NCBI RefSeq assembly: GCF_000003815.2
Contig: NC_049981.1
Location: forward strand, 24,173,982 to 24,237,981
Source of the DNA: Branchiostoma floridae
Lineage: Eukaryota; Chordata; Leptocardii; Amphioxiformes; Branchiostomatidae
Direction of reading: 5' to 3'
Length of the DNA stretch: 64,000 bases
Below, piece after piece: positions 1 to 11,047 of the stretch. The notes beneath the pieces were generated by a model that made no database searches, was not told the DNA's origin, and was given only the letters and a program-made list of their open reading frames with translations. How positions within the stretch are numbered: position 1 is the first letter of the stretch; every line of letters starts with the position of its first letter. Position numbers and translations under genes: made by a program.

Positions 1-3000
1 AATATCTATTAATATTTTGCTATTTTTTCTACTATTTTGGCTGTAGTATTTCCCCTGCTATAAGTTGGAATATGTGAGAATTCCGACGTCGGTTCTTGCT
101 GAGTTTTGATAAGATTCTCGTGCCATGGTCTGCCCTACCCGAGGTTCGAATCCGCTGGGAAATCATGAGAAGGTTCACTAAAGCAATAGATATACCCAAC
201 AATGAGGTAAATGATGAAGCACATCACATAAATGCCTTGTAGTCTTAGAAAATATGGATTTGAAGAGTAAATTATAAGTCATTTGCAATTATAATTAAGT
301 ATGTCAGAACAAGAATGCAAAAACATTCAAGATGAGTACGCCTAACTAGGTTATAAATAATACTTTAAAAAGTTATCATTTTTCTTCCTATGGTTACCCA
401 CAACTATGTAAGTAAACCTGAAGAACTGGCGTCTGGCAAAAGATAGTCCATGGAAAGTCTTTTTAATTTTATTTCACGCAGAATTATATTACATCATATA
501 CATTTGCCGTGTAGCGTACATGTATACAAGTATGCTGTCAAGCCCTGTTCATGATTATAATCGGTAACTTTTCGAATGCAACTAAGATCCTGTGTTAGAT
601 GACGTGTGTAACGGACACTAACAGTTTCCTTTTAGCTTGTGAAAAGGCATCTGTAGTTCCTGTATGTTTGGTTTGTAAATCATTTGTGCCACCTCAAACG
701 CAAGTAGAATGTACTGCAATGAAAGAAGTTGTAAAAGCTTTTGAAAAATACTTGAGCAGTGACGGGTTGCTTTCAGAGACATGCGAACTTGAATTTCCTG
801 CATATGGCACATCAAAAAGTCTTTTGTGTAAGGGAGGATTTGAAGTTACAAAGTAACATCCTTCAACTATTCTTACGATTACACATACTCCATCGATCTT
901 GTTGCTTAAACAAAGATATCTCTGAAGCATCTACACGGAAAATCTATAGTCAGTATTACAATATCTGTCCTGCAAGATCTTTACATGTAATATCTACACA
1001 ATGTCTTTGGATGGGGATAAGTTGGATGCGCCGCCAAATTCTGTAATATGCACTCACAAAACCATCATACTTCTCCATCCATCTCAGATCAAACGTTCAT
1101 TCGAGACGGTGGAAGATAGCTTCAAAGTTCCTCTTGCATTTTGACAGAAAACTACACGGACTGCATATGCCGTAAGCCGAAGAAATATGGATAGCATCAA
1201 AGACCCAGATAGAAGTAGATCTTAAATATCCTTGACAAAGTCGAGGTATGAGTTCTTCAAAATATCTATCCGTTTCAGTTTGGTTGGATGTTATTTTGTT
1301 ATATTTGAGAGGGGGTGTCGTTAAAGTTCTGGTGATATAAAAACATGTACCAGGATCTTATAGTTCTAAAGATCTCAATTCAATACTTCTTGCTCAAGGC
1401 TAAAATGGAAGTAAATTTTACTTCAAATCTTATTTAAGTATACAAACAGCTGAATTGTTTTATATCACAAACTCTTGCTGCGATAGATGGCTTCAGTTCT
1501 AAGAAGGTTCCGTGCAATACATACAAATTTATTGACAGTAACCCACCCTCAATATGTTGTAAATAAAGATGTACTTAAAAGTTAACGGCAAAGTTCCAAT
1601 GAGATAAACCTACTCAACCTGAAATTGCTACCCATGCGTTATCCTTGATAATAACTTTAAGGGGAAAAGACGTCCTCATCCCAGTTGTATTGCAGACATA
1701 GGTTTGTTAATCAAGACGGCAGTCGGGCCCGAATCGTCGCTAATGTGATTTTGGGAGTTACAGCTGAACCTAAATAAGCAGAAAATGAAGATCAGCATGG
1801 ATGGATGACGCACAATGCCACGCCACAAATAGGACAAATTGAGTAGTTTGCCAGAAAATGATGGATCTTTTCGATACAAATTGAATGGAACGCGAGTTTG
1901 TAGAGGAGACGCCGATATTTATGAATTATTTCATTACCCTCCTGTCGCTTTGGATCAGAAATGGCCATCAATTACTTATCTTGTTACATGACAACTGATA
2001 TCTCTAAGAGGGGGAAAAGAAAATTGCGCTGGTTAAACGAAGGTAAAGTTAGCAAGATGTCGGCTTCGGCACTAGATATTGCTCTGAGGCAACAAAGTCT
2101 CCTTGTTGCTCAAGCTGCTGGTTTGTTTAAATCTCTCATATGACTAAACAGTGCAAGCCTTGCAACATTGAAAAGAAGCCAGACTCTTACACTTCATATT
2201 CAATTTGTTTCTTGTTTATGCCTTTTAATCCAAAATCATCAAGTATTTGCCGTAAGGGGGCGTCAGTAGATTTATGACTATGATTTATTAATAAATGTTA
2301 TAAGTTAGGATTTACGACATTGTGTCGCAAACCGGACAGATTGAAGAAAGCGCCATTAACCATCTGTCAACATAAATAACGTCATCAAAGATTAAGGCTA
2401 TATTTTTCTAATAATGTTGCCGTTTTGCAATTCCAGCCACGCCCCGCGTAATGTATGTGCCACATAAATGACGTTGGCTGCACGTTAAGTCTTGACAAAT
2501 GGGTTCCGAAATATCTACGGAATATCCTTGTACTGGGTTCGGGTTGTATGTTGTCCGGGCATTACTCAAAGTACTTATTCAAACAAACTAGAGATATGTA
2601 TGTGGAAATGTAATATTCCAGCAAGAAACGACATTTGAATTGTGTCCATGAATGGTCAATTGGGTACACATAGAAATACAAGGAACTTTTTTTAATCAAG
2701 AAATTTGATTCTCTAGGATATCAATTACAATATTGAAAAAAAAAATAGTTGACAATTTCTACACAGGCTTTGAAGATTAAAGTTATGGTATTTCTAAGAT
2801 TTAGTCTATTTCACCTATTTTGTATCAAATTACAAAGCGCAAATAAAGATTAACCATAATGTGCTAGTACGGAGTTTTTAATTTAGCGTATTTTCAAATG
2901 TTGTAAACGCATTCTTCTCTCTTCTGTGTGACATTCACTGTAACCCCTGTACGTGCCCTTGTTTCGGGGAGTGATTGATTAGGGGAGCATGTGGGAATGC

Positions 3001-3700
3001 GCCCCGTACGATTAACAGGCCTTGCCTCATTACACTAATGGTGTCAGAACTCATTACCTTAAAATGGCTGAAAGTCGCTGCTACCGGAAATTGAAGACTG
3101 ACATTGCATCTCGTGATGTTGTTTCCTAGAATTCTTCTCTAAAGGGCCCAGCCACTTAGTGGGACATGACATTCGTTTTAACTGCCCATTTCTTACAACC
3201 TCCCAAATAGGGAAACTGACGTGTTTATGTATTAGAGTAATCTCTGTAAAAGACGCAGGACCTGTGTTTGTTTTGTCACACAAAGAAGAAATTACACGTT
3301 TCCGGGCTTTTCTTTCTCAACAATTCCATTGGCTGTATCTTATTTGATCTAGTAAAAAATTGAAAGATCATATTTGTGAGGTGTTGACCTATTTTTTTTA
3401 CCGGAATAATAAATGAATACTTTGAAAACGATATAACATAATGTGGGATTTAGTTCAATATGAGAAATGCATTTTGCTGTCTCAAAAAGTACTACTAATG
3501 TGTACCTTTTGGTAGATGATAGTCTATGTGTATTTTGTTTAGATTTTAAAAGAATGGACGATGGATGGATTGAAACTTGCCTAAAATGAATCATGCATTA
3601 AGATCCTAGCATCAGATGCTGAATTGCGATTGCCGGTTAAATGATGTAGGAACTATTTTTCTTTATTCTCGTTGACACCGTTTAGCATTAGGTCATCCCT
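1..3700. other. Gene-poor DNA upstream of the cholinergic locus
   Basis: I see no gene that can be supported by splice sites and family similarity. AT-rich non-coding sequence dominates. Several short + strand open stretches between about 599 and 2143 have protein-like composition but are interrupted (separate entry). The first non-coding exon and promoter shared by VAChT and CHAT in other animals may lie here or just downstream, but I could not identify it from sequence alone. Confidence 0.5.
599..856 (+). pseudogene. Protein-like fragment, possible remnant of a retrocopy or gene
   Basis: An 85-codon open stretch starts with ATG at 599 and stops at 854-856. It is rich in Cys, Lys and Glu and reads like real protein (for example FEKYLSSDGLL). 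Downstream on the same strand, other frames hold further protein-like pieces, such as MSLDGDKLDAPPNSVICTHK near 1000-1060 and a 60-residue open stretch at 1961-2143, all broken by stops and frame changes. I do not recognise the family. This could be a decayed gene or retrocopy, or chance open frames. Confidence 0.25.
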
Positions 3701-3720
3701 ATTAATGCCGGGCCCGGGAT

Positions 3721-3730
3721 ACCCGAGGGA
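3721..3730. promoter_or_regulatory. COE/EBF-like palindrome upstream of VAChT
   Basis: ACCCGAGGGA matches the COE/EBF consensus TCCCNNGGGA at 9 of 10 positions (first base differs) and keeps the CCCNNGGG core. It lies 429-438 bp upstream of the VAChT start codon, in a short GC-rich patch (3707-3735). COE factors (nematode UNC-3, vertebrate EBF) are known activators of cholinergic motor-neuron genes. Matches of this quality occur by chance many times per window, so this is only suggestive. Confidence 0.25.
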
Positions 3731-4007
3731 GAGGATACCAGCTAACATTGTAATTAAAAATATTCATTAGTTTTCTGAGCAGAAACCGTCACAGGAAAGC
3801 ACCAGACTGATTTCCTTTTCGGACGGACGCGCTTGCAGGAAGAGGAGTTACTCATCCAGGGATTTGGTTGGACCAGTGGCTTTTGTTGCTCACACATCAG
3901 TGGACACATTGCACGAGCTAATGACACACGGAACTTTGGATATGATACTGTATGTGATGTACTAATAATAAGGCAAGGATTTCACAAGACAACCCAAGTG
4001 ACTCGTG

Positions 4008-4025
4008 TCTCTGTTTGCCCTCCAG
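4008..4025 (+). other. Candidate splice acceptor for the VAChT exon
   Basis: A pyrimidine-rich run (TCTCTGTTTGCCCTCCAG) ends in AG at 4025, 133 bp before the VAChT ATG. In other animals VAChT and CHAT mRNAs share a 5' non-coding exon that is spliced to the VAChT coding exon, and this tract would be a good acceptor for that. Transcript data would be needed to distinguish it from ordinary leader sequence. A GA microsatellite-like run follows at about 4047-4067. Confidence 0.4.
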
Positions 4026-4158
4026 CACGCCACTGAGACTGGAACCAAGAGAGAGAGAGAGAGAGAAGGAGAGTGAAGGACGGAAGAGAGGGCAAAAAAG
4101 ACGTGGAACATCCTCCTTCATTTTCTACCACCCAGAAGACGACAGCAGCAACAACAAC

Positions 4159-5709
4159 ATGACCGTGCTGGGATTCGAAACACCGTCGCTACAGGGGCTT
4201 CGGGAGCGATTCATGGAAAAAATCCAAGACCCCAAGTCTCAACGGAAGCTTGTACTGGTGATCGTGTGTATAGCTCTCCTCTTAGACAACATGTTGTACA
4301 TGGTCATCGTTCCCATCATCCCGGACTACCTACACTCCATAGGTGCGTTCGAACCGATTCAAGAGAAGACAGCCTGGAACGGCACGGACAATAAGACGTA
4401 TTGGAACACCACGACAGTGGGGTACGAAAACGAGGACATTAACATTGGGTTTCTGTTCGCATCCAAGGCTATAGTCCAACTAATTGTCAACCCCCTCTCC
4501 GGAACACTGATTGATAGGACAGGATACGAGAAGCCAATGGTGATAGGCATCTCAGTCATGTTCATCTCAACAGCTGTTTTTGCTTTCGGTAGTAGTTACA
4601 CCGTTCTTTTCATCGCTCGTAGTCTCCAAGGTGTCGGATCCGCCTTCGCCGATTCGGCTGGCTTGGCCATGATCGCAGATCGCTTCACAGAAGAAGGAGA
4701 ACGAAGCAAAGCCCTGGGAATAGCACTAGCGTTCATATCCTTCGGCTGTCTAGTCGCGCCCCCTTTCGGCGGGATTTTGTACCAGTATGCGGGGAAGCGA
4801 GTTCCATTCCTGACTCTCTCCTTCATCTGTCTCGTAGACGGCATTCTCCTCCTGTTCGTTACGCGCCCCGATAGGGAATCTGGCAAAGATAACACTCTCG
4901 TCGGCACCCCGATGTGGAAACTTCTCATCGACCCTTACATCGCCATCGCAGGTGGAGCCCTTGTCATGTGCAACGTGTCTCTGGCCTTCCTGGAGCCAAC
5001 AATCGCCATATGGATGAAGGAAACCATGCACTCAACCGAGTGGGAAATGGGCATCGTCTGGTTACCCTGCTTCATCCCGTACATCGTGGGAGTGTGTCTC
5101 ACAGTCTGGTTAGCAGGGAAGTATTGGCACTACCAATGGCTGCTAGCTCTCGTCGGATTGGTCGTACAAGGTCTCAGCACCTTCATCGTACCAGAAGCGA
5201 CCAGCTTCGCTGTCCTCATCCTTCCAATGGCCGGGATCTGCTTCGGGGAGGCCCTGGTCAGCACCGCCATGCTCCCAACCCTGGCCTACATCGTCGACGT
5301 CCGCCACACGTCCGTGTATGGTTCGATCTACGCCATCGCGGACATCTCCTACTCCTTGGCTTACGCGATGGGGCCAATGCTCGCCGGCAAGATCATGCAC
5401 GACCTCGGCTTCCTCCAGCTCAACATCGGCATCGGGTTAGTCAACATCCTGTACGCACCTGTTCTTCTCTTCCTGAAGAACATCTACACCATCAAACCGG
5501 ACTTCCAGGAACACAGCGTGCTCTTGGATGACCCACCAGTGACGGGATCCTACAAGACGTACCTTCAACAGGCCAATGAGGGGAAAGAGCCGATGGAGAT
5601 TCCACCTGAAGAGCAAAACCACGTGGCGCCGCCTCCACAAGTTGAAGACGAGAGGATCAAAAAGCTTCAAGGCAGCTTCGCCCAAGACTCGTGGGACGAC
5701 GAATACTGA
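4159..5709 (+). CDS. SLC18A3: Vesicular acetylcholine transporter (VAChT), intronless
   Basis: Encodes 516 residues. The protein exchanges lumenal protons for cytosolic acetylcholine and loads synaptic vesicles. It is a 12-TM major facilitator superfamily protein of the SLC18 family. TM1 (about residues 31-52) carries the family signature [13 protein letters not shown] with the conserved Asp43. The lumenal loop before TM2 has three N-glycosylation sequons (Asn74, Asn78, Asn83). Further SLC18 blocks are [54 protein letters not shown] and IADISYS. The cytosolic tail holds a dileucine sorting motif, HSVLLDDPP (Leu455-456), matching the vertebrate VAChT endocytic signal. The reading frame is open further upstream, but the first in-frame ATG is 4159, with A at -3, and alignment to VAChT begins there. 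The coding region is a single exon, as in other animals, and sits 5' of CHAT on the same strand, the standard cholinergic-locus layout. VMAT paralogues are less likely given the tail motif and the CHAT neighbour. Confidence 0.97.
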   Translation: MTVLGFETPSLQGLRERFMEKIQDPKSQRKLVLVIVCIALLLDNMLYMVIVPIIPDYLHSIGAFEPIQEKTAWNGTDNKTYWNTTTVGYENEDINIGFLFASKAIVQLIVNPLSGTLIDRTGYEKPMVIGISVMFISTAVFAFGSSYTVLFIARSLQGVGSAFADSAGLAMIADRFTEEGERSKALGIALAFISFGCLVAPPFGGILYQYAGKRVPFLTLSFICLVDGILLLFVTRPDRESGKDNTLVGTPMWKLLIDPYIAIAGGALVMCNVSLAFLEPTIAIWMKETMHSTEWEMGIVWLPCFIPYIVGVCLTVWLAGKYWHYQWLLALVGLVVQGLSTFIVPEATSFAVLILPMAGICFGEALVSTAMLPTLAYIVDVRHTSVYGSIYAIADISYSLAYAMGPMLAGKIMHDLGFLQLNIGIGLVNILYAPVLLFLKNIYTIKPDFQEHSVLLDDPPVTGSYKTYLQQANEGKEPMEIPPEEQNHVAPPPQVEDERIKKLQGSFAQDSWDDEY

Positions 5710-7247
5710 CAGTAGCAATGACTCTACTACTCCGATATGCGTTATCCTCATAATGCATCAATATGTCAAAATCAATACGTACAATCACATAAAAGATGGT
5801 TGCTTGTCTGTAAGGTGATACTGTAGCAGAAATAACGTTACTGCAAGGAAGCTCTGAACATTGCATCTTTGGACCAGAACTCACATTTTAAATTGACATC
5901 GAATCGTATTTTCCAACCGGTAAACAAACGTAGGAATCATTGAAACCATCTCTATCAATGACTAAACTCAGATCATAGATTCAAAATCTAAATTTTAACA
6001 CAACCAAATGAACAAAAACCTGGTATAGTAAGACACAACATTTAACATATTCTCACTTCGTAGGCATTCGACGTTTGAGTTTATGTCTAGAGTTAGATAA
6101 AGTATTGGGTATTTCTTGTTGGAAGATAGATAGAGGGTAGAGGATTTCTTAGCTGAATTTCAGGTAGTCAAGTATTATGTATAATTGTAATATAAAGAAT
6201 CCGGTATAATTCTTAGCTTTTATCTTAGCTGGTCCCGGAACGTTCTATGAAGAATAATAACAAACAATGTTTGAAACATATTTAGGTGTTGCTTATCAAG
6301 TTGTAAAATGTTGGTCATGTCTTTTGGGATAGACGACTTTCAATGTAAGTTAGCATAATGATAATCTCTTTCATAAACATAATGAGGTAACACTGAATCA
6401 ACTGTTGATGTTTGATGGTTTTATTGTTTTAAAAGTATGGTAACCAAGAAAATGTAACGATGGCATCTGCTATTTGCTCCGAACAAAAGACTCTCCTCGC
6501 TGTCTCAACCTGCGTTTTGAATTCATTAAGACTGAAGCTTGTAGCATGTAATATATTTGTCTGGAAAGGTTTGTAAACTTACCTAAGCAAAGCATAGTCT
6601 TAAGGAAATGTATAAATTGCTTCCTGTTCCAAAAGATGTTGTATTAGATAGCTTACGTATGCTTTGGCGTGAAGTCGCAGTAACTTATCATCCAAATTTA
6701 TCATCTATGAACTATTTTGTTAGTGACATAATTGGATGACTCTTTTAGATATGGTGTAGTATTACGTGGTAACGCTGTTTGTTCGTATATTATACAGAGC
6801 TGATTTTGATGCATTATTAAATCTTGTCTTTTTCCTAACCCGCTTCATATTTCATTTGTAAGATAGGCGTTATCAATGGTGTGTGCGTTTATAGCTGTCT
6901 TTAGTCTTTTGTCACATGATTCATGAATGAAAATTACTTCTTATCTTCTAGTATAATTGTGAATTCCGGAATATGTTCATTTCATCTACCATATATAGTC
7001 TTAATATCAACCGAATCAATCGTTGGAGTCCTGTTCGGCCTTAGCGAATGTCTTAAATCTGATCATCAATCTACCTGAAACAAGGCAGAGCGACAAAACT
7101 GCAGATAGGGGCGTCATAGACGAATGGCCATAAGGACAGTATATATATATGGGGGAAGAGAAAGATACATGGTTTCACCATTTTGTGTCGAATAGGTTTT
7201 TTTTCAACAAACTAAACCAATATTGCAATATATTGCTCAAGACGAAA

Positions 7248-7462
7248 TACTGTAAATGCATTTAAGTTCGCGGGGATTTAATTTCGCGGTATCGGAAAAA
7301 GGACTTTTTGCGGTGGTTTTAAGTTCGCGGTAACACCATAGACCGCAGTCAAATACCATAATAGAAAAATGTTCGTGGTGGTTTTAATTTCGCGGTGAAG
7401 TGGTCACCGCGAAAACCGCGAACATTATTTAATCCACCGCGAACATTTCTGCATTTACAGTA
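7248..7462. mobile_element. MITE with TACTGTAAATGCA terminal inverted repeats (copy 1)
   Basis: The element starts TACTGTAAATGCA and ends TGCATTTACAGTA, perfect 13-bp inverted repeats. The interior repeats GTTCGCGGT / TTTCGCGGT motifs and their reverse complements (CCGCGAAC), so nearly the whole 215 bp can fold back. No transposase is encoded, so it is non-autonomous. A shorter second copy of the family lies at 60611-60755. Confidence 0.85.
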
Positions 7463-8069
7463 TACTCAAATACTTTAACATAAAATTGCAACTGACTTGC
7501 ATTGTACTGCATAAAGTTAAAAATGATTTACATTTTTCTGTTGAGTATTTTGCCTGCTTTATCAAAAGAATAGCGATAAGGGTTCAAGGGTACCAGCCAT
7601 CATCGAAACGTGTGCCTCATCGATCAAGACATAATTCTTCAGAATAATACCAAATTCAGCCCCATCCGTACGTGTTTTATATACAATGTCATCTTTAAGT
7701 CGTAAGGAAAGTGGTTTACATCATTTTTAAGTTTTAACAGTTTACTTTGAGAGTTCATTGACAGTTGTTGTACATTTGTTTTTTATGTACGCCTCTTACA
7801 TTACGAATTCAGAGTAGCACACGATAGAATCTTTAAAAGTTAGATGATGCGTGGAAAGGACGGAAATAGCATTAGCAATAAGGTTTCGATTCTCGATATT
7901 TCTGAAGGTTCTCGTGACCAAACAAAACTACAGAGGTCAGAGTGTCTGATTGCCGTTAGCGTGTATGATAACTTAGGTCTTTCTTAATCAGACGCCAAAA
8001 CCTGTGGGTTAAAGTGTATCATGGGGTGGGTACCGATACAGTGTACCTGTACAAAATCATTTTTTCTTG

Positions 8070-8400
8070 TTGGACCGGTCCGGAAAACACGGAACTGAAT
8101 AAATTCAGTGGACCTGATGTTGGACCGATTAGAAAACGAACAGACTATACCGGCAGGCGTTCACGTGTTTTGATGCTTATTGATCCAAGAAAATAGTAAG
8201 AGCGAAGAAGAGGATAGTTGATAGTCATTTTTTTCAAGTTTCTACAGGGATAATTTAACAGATGCAGTTAGCGTTGTTGACATCAAGACTATTGTGAAAT
8301 AGACTATTGTTTTGAGTATAGCATATTCACAAACAGTTATGTCCATGTCCCGGACCTAGACCTGATCCTCTGGACCTGGACCGTACCCGGACCTGACTTT
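8070..8400. repeat. GGACC-rich low-complexity patch
   Basis: The palindrome GGACCGGTCC occurs at about 8073-8082. At 8350-8395 there is a run of GGACCT / CTGGACCTGGACC / CCCGGACCTG units. This is likely a degenerate simple or dispersed repeat, with no coding potential. Confidence 0.4.
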
Positions 8401-9462
8401 TCTGTGAATTTTCCACCTGTAGTGTGTTATTCAAAAGTTAGCGAGCTTGCCTATGAATTTAAATCCTAGCTGTTGTTGTTTATTCAACAGGTACGCTCCT
8501 AAAAGAGGTATTAGTCCTTATGTCCCTGTCACATGGTGCGAAAATCGATCGGACGACAAGTCTGCGAGCTCGAGATAATATTTTAGCAGAAATACGTCGG
8601 GTGTTTTCTAGATCACAGCGCGATTATTGGGGATCGTCGGTGATTTCTGGGAGCCGACCGATGCTCAGTGTGCACCGAAACCTATTCGTAACATCAGCGA
8701 CTCAATCTGTCTTTCGTGATATTGCGTCAAATAGAAACATCTAAACGCTAATCCACTATTTTCAAAGGAATTTGTATAATGCGAATCTGTAAAGTAGATC
8801 GTTACACCCTTTTGAGTTTTGGTAACTGAAAGAAAATGATCAAAAATTAAGACACATTATACTAGATAATTTCAACATAAGAGCTGGCAAAATGACGGCT
8901 CTTCCCTCCGTAAATAGCCATATCAGGTTTGTACACCATTAACAAACATAGTTTTCGTCGTAACACTGCCATCTATTATTCGGCAATCCTTGCAAAAGTA
9001 CACCTTACGTCCCTTTCCACTGGAGGCTGTGACCCCGCCTTTACCTCTTGGCGACGAAAGATTACATTAGATCTATTAATAGTTGTACGTTCGTGTACGT
9101 TTTGTGTGCATGCTGTAAGATCTTGCACCATATTCTAATTATGAAGTCAAGGGTCACACAACTGCCATTTTGGTCGTTGTACTCTCGGTCAGCGATTGCC
9201 GTCTAGTTAAACTTAAAGAGAACCTTAACGTTACACTACTTAACCATATACTTATGGACTGGCACAAATCTCATTCAGGCTTAAGGTATATGCCTCCCCG
9301 TGGAGTGCCTTACTTCAATGCAAACGACATTAAGTACGTTTCATCATCTGTCTTGACAGTATAATCAAAGGGGGCAAGTCAAGTCCATTGATTAAAAACG
9401 ACCCGGATCCCGTTAATAATGGCTCTGCTTGCGCGGTGGGCAGCTCATTATTATACTATATT

Positions 9463-9472
9463 TCCCAGGGGA
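9463..9472. promoter_or_regulatory. Perfect COE/EBF site in the VAChT-CHAT interval
   Basis: TCCCAGGGGA is an exact match to the palindromic COE/EBF consensus TCCCNNGGGA. COE proteins are known terminal selectors of cholinergic motor-neuron identity (UNC-3 in C. elegans). About one exact match is expected by chance per 64 kb, so the interest comes from its place between VAChT and CHAT and from its neighbours: an X-box and CRE-like site 14 bp downstream, and TAAT cores just upstream (9410-9455). Function is inferred. Confidence 0.4.
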
Positions 9473-9486
9473 CATCCCTAGCAGCG

Positions 9487-9507
9487 GTTGTCATGGCGAC
9501 GTCATGA
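9487..9507. promoter_or_regulatory. X-box (RFX) overlapping a CRE-like site
   Basis: GTTGTCATGGCGAC (9487-9500) fits the RFX X-box pattern RYYNYYATRRNRAC at every position and matches the symmetrical optimum GTTGCCATGGCAAC at 12 of 14. It runs into CGACGTCA (9497-9504), one base off the CRE TGACGTCA. An X-box next to a CRE-like site is a known composite arrangement, for example the X and X2 boxes of vertebrate MHC class II promoters. Binding here is not shown. Confidence 0.35.
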
Positions 9508-10230
9508 TGTCTTTAAGTATCACGACCTTTTGATGCTCGACATTTCCGGCAGGACGGTTTAACTACTCTGTGTGAAATACTAGTAACACTTTTCATCCAC
9601 ATGCATGTCTTCAATTGCATATATCTTGGTATTTTGGAAAACAATTGCAAATCGCTTATGATGCCGTATTGGATCCCTTTGAACCATGATTGTTATAAGT
9701 TTCATGAGTGGAAGTAAAAGATTAAAGGGTTGACACATCTCCTGACTTTAAAACTGGTTTATGAATACTAAAACTCCAATCTCAAAAGGCATGTTACCCC
9801 AACAGGTGCGCAAAAGAAGTGTTAAATTAGCGACAAAAGGAACCAGCATTCTGTACAGAAATGAAGCGTGCATAAAAAGGAAAACGTAAGATCTTACTTC
9901 AATTGTTTTCAAGAATGATCTAGAATGTATAAGAAATATAAAGAGATGGTGTTCCTTTTTGTGTATATCTTGTTTGCTGTCATTTGAAAAAAGTCCCTAC
10001 GGCAGAAAAGAAGGTGCCTATAACAGCCATCTGATTTATCTAAAATCTATGGAGGAAGAGAGTCATATCCATCCGTGCAATCAACACGCCCGAATGATGA
10101 TGATAATGATGAAAATCTATACTTGTACCATCATGTTCTGATCATGAAGCTGTTGTAATCTTTACATATTATGATTCTCCAGTTTTAATCTACATATCTA
10201 CTAAGACCAGCCTACAGATATCCTATTGTG

Positions 10231-10274
10231 GCTCCCGACCAATAGCCGACTAAGGTCGGCGGTAGTTCGGGAGC
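10231..10274. repeat. Short perfect-ended hairpin
   Basis: GCTCCCGACC pairs with GTTCGGGAGC around an inner stem GCCGAC / GTCGGC. This is a 44-bp foldback at the start of a GTCGG-rich region that continues to about 11047. It may be the tip of a MITE, or an unrelated hairpin. Confidence 0.55.
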
Positions 10275-10716
10275 AGCCTGACTTTTAGGCTACGGCTATC
10301 TTTCAGCTTCGAACATTCGCAGAACATCTCACGCATAACTTACTCACAACTAGTCCTAACTCTGACGAATCTCTCCTGACTAACCCCCAACGGACTGCTT
10401 ACCTCCTCGCGAATTGAAATAAACGTGATTAGCGATATCAATGTTAATAGCATCACAAAGAGATCATCTTCGGGCAGTAGTAATAAATAAATTTAGCTTC
10501 AATATGGCTTTTGAGGTTCGTCTTTGTTTTTGGTCTGGTTGAGGTCGGGAGTGATTAAGAAGGGGGTGCTCGTGCTTAGCCCCTATTGGTAGTAATCAAT
10601 TTGGTTGGGAATGGGTTATCGCAGTTTTGTCCACGGCCTTTCGGTGAGTCATGGATAGGTTGAGCACACACAGATTGGCACTATATCGCCAGTGCTAATG
10701 GCATGGTTAGGATTTA

Positions 10717-11047
10717 GATTTGACTGCTGACTTACTCCGACAACCAGCGGATCACACAGCCGATCACACAACCAACCACACAGCCGACCACCTTCCGAAC
10801 ACCATGCAATATGTAAAAGCATAATTCAAAAGATAACAAATCACACAAAACATAAAACTCTAGAGTAAACACAGCCGAACATGGCCTCCCGACTTCCCCC
10901 TGACCATGGCCGGGAGTCAGACGTTTGGATTGGTCGGCTGGTATTCGGCATGTCTGGAATGGGCTGGCTGGTAGTCATCTGGTGTTCAGTGTGGTCGGTT
11001 GGTGTTCTGCAAGTGGTCTGGAGTAAGTCGGCAGTCGAACTTTAATC
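10717..11047. mobile_element. Inverted-repeat (MITE-like) element rich in GTCGG/CCGAC
   Basis: The left end has TTTGACTGCTGACTTACTCC (10719-10738). The right end, read on the other strand, has TTCGACTGCCGACTTACTCC (11020-11039), 18 of 20 bases identical. The left arm repeats CACACAGCCGA / ACAACCAACC units, and the right arm carries GGTCGGTTGG / GGTGTTC counterparts. No open frame of note is present. Ends and target duplication are not resolved. Confidence 0.55.

Noticed and set aside
139-155. tRNA-like B box (GGTTCGAATCC)
   Set aside because: The T-stem pairs poorly and no A box, anticodon arm or acceptor stem can be drawn; at most it is a decayed SINE fragment.
4015-4158. Open frame continuing 48 codons upstream of the VAChT ATG
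   Set aside because: It begins without an ATG, is low-complexity (Arg/Glu from the GA repeat) and has no VAChT counterpart; the family alignment starts at the ATG at 4159.
4914-5531. 205-codon frame overlapping VAChT
   Set aside because: It is a frame shadow of the GC-rich VAChT coding region, with Arg/His-rich composition typical of out-of-frame translation.
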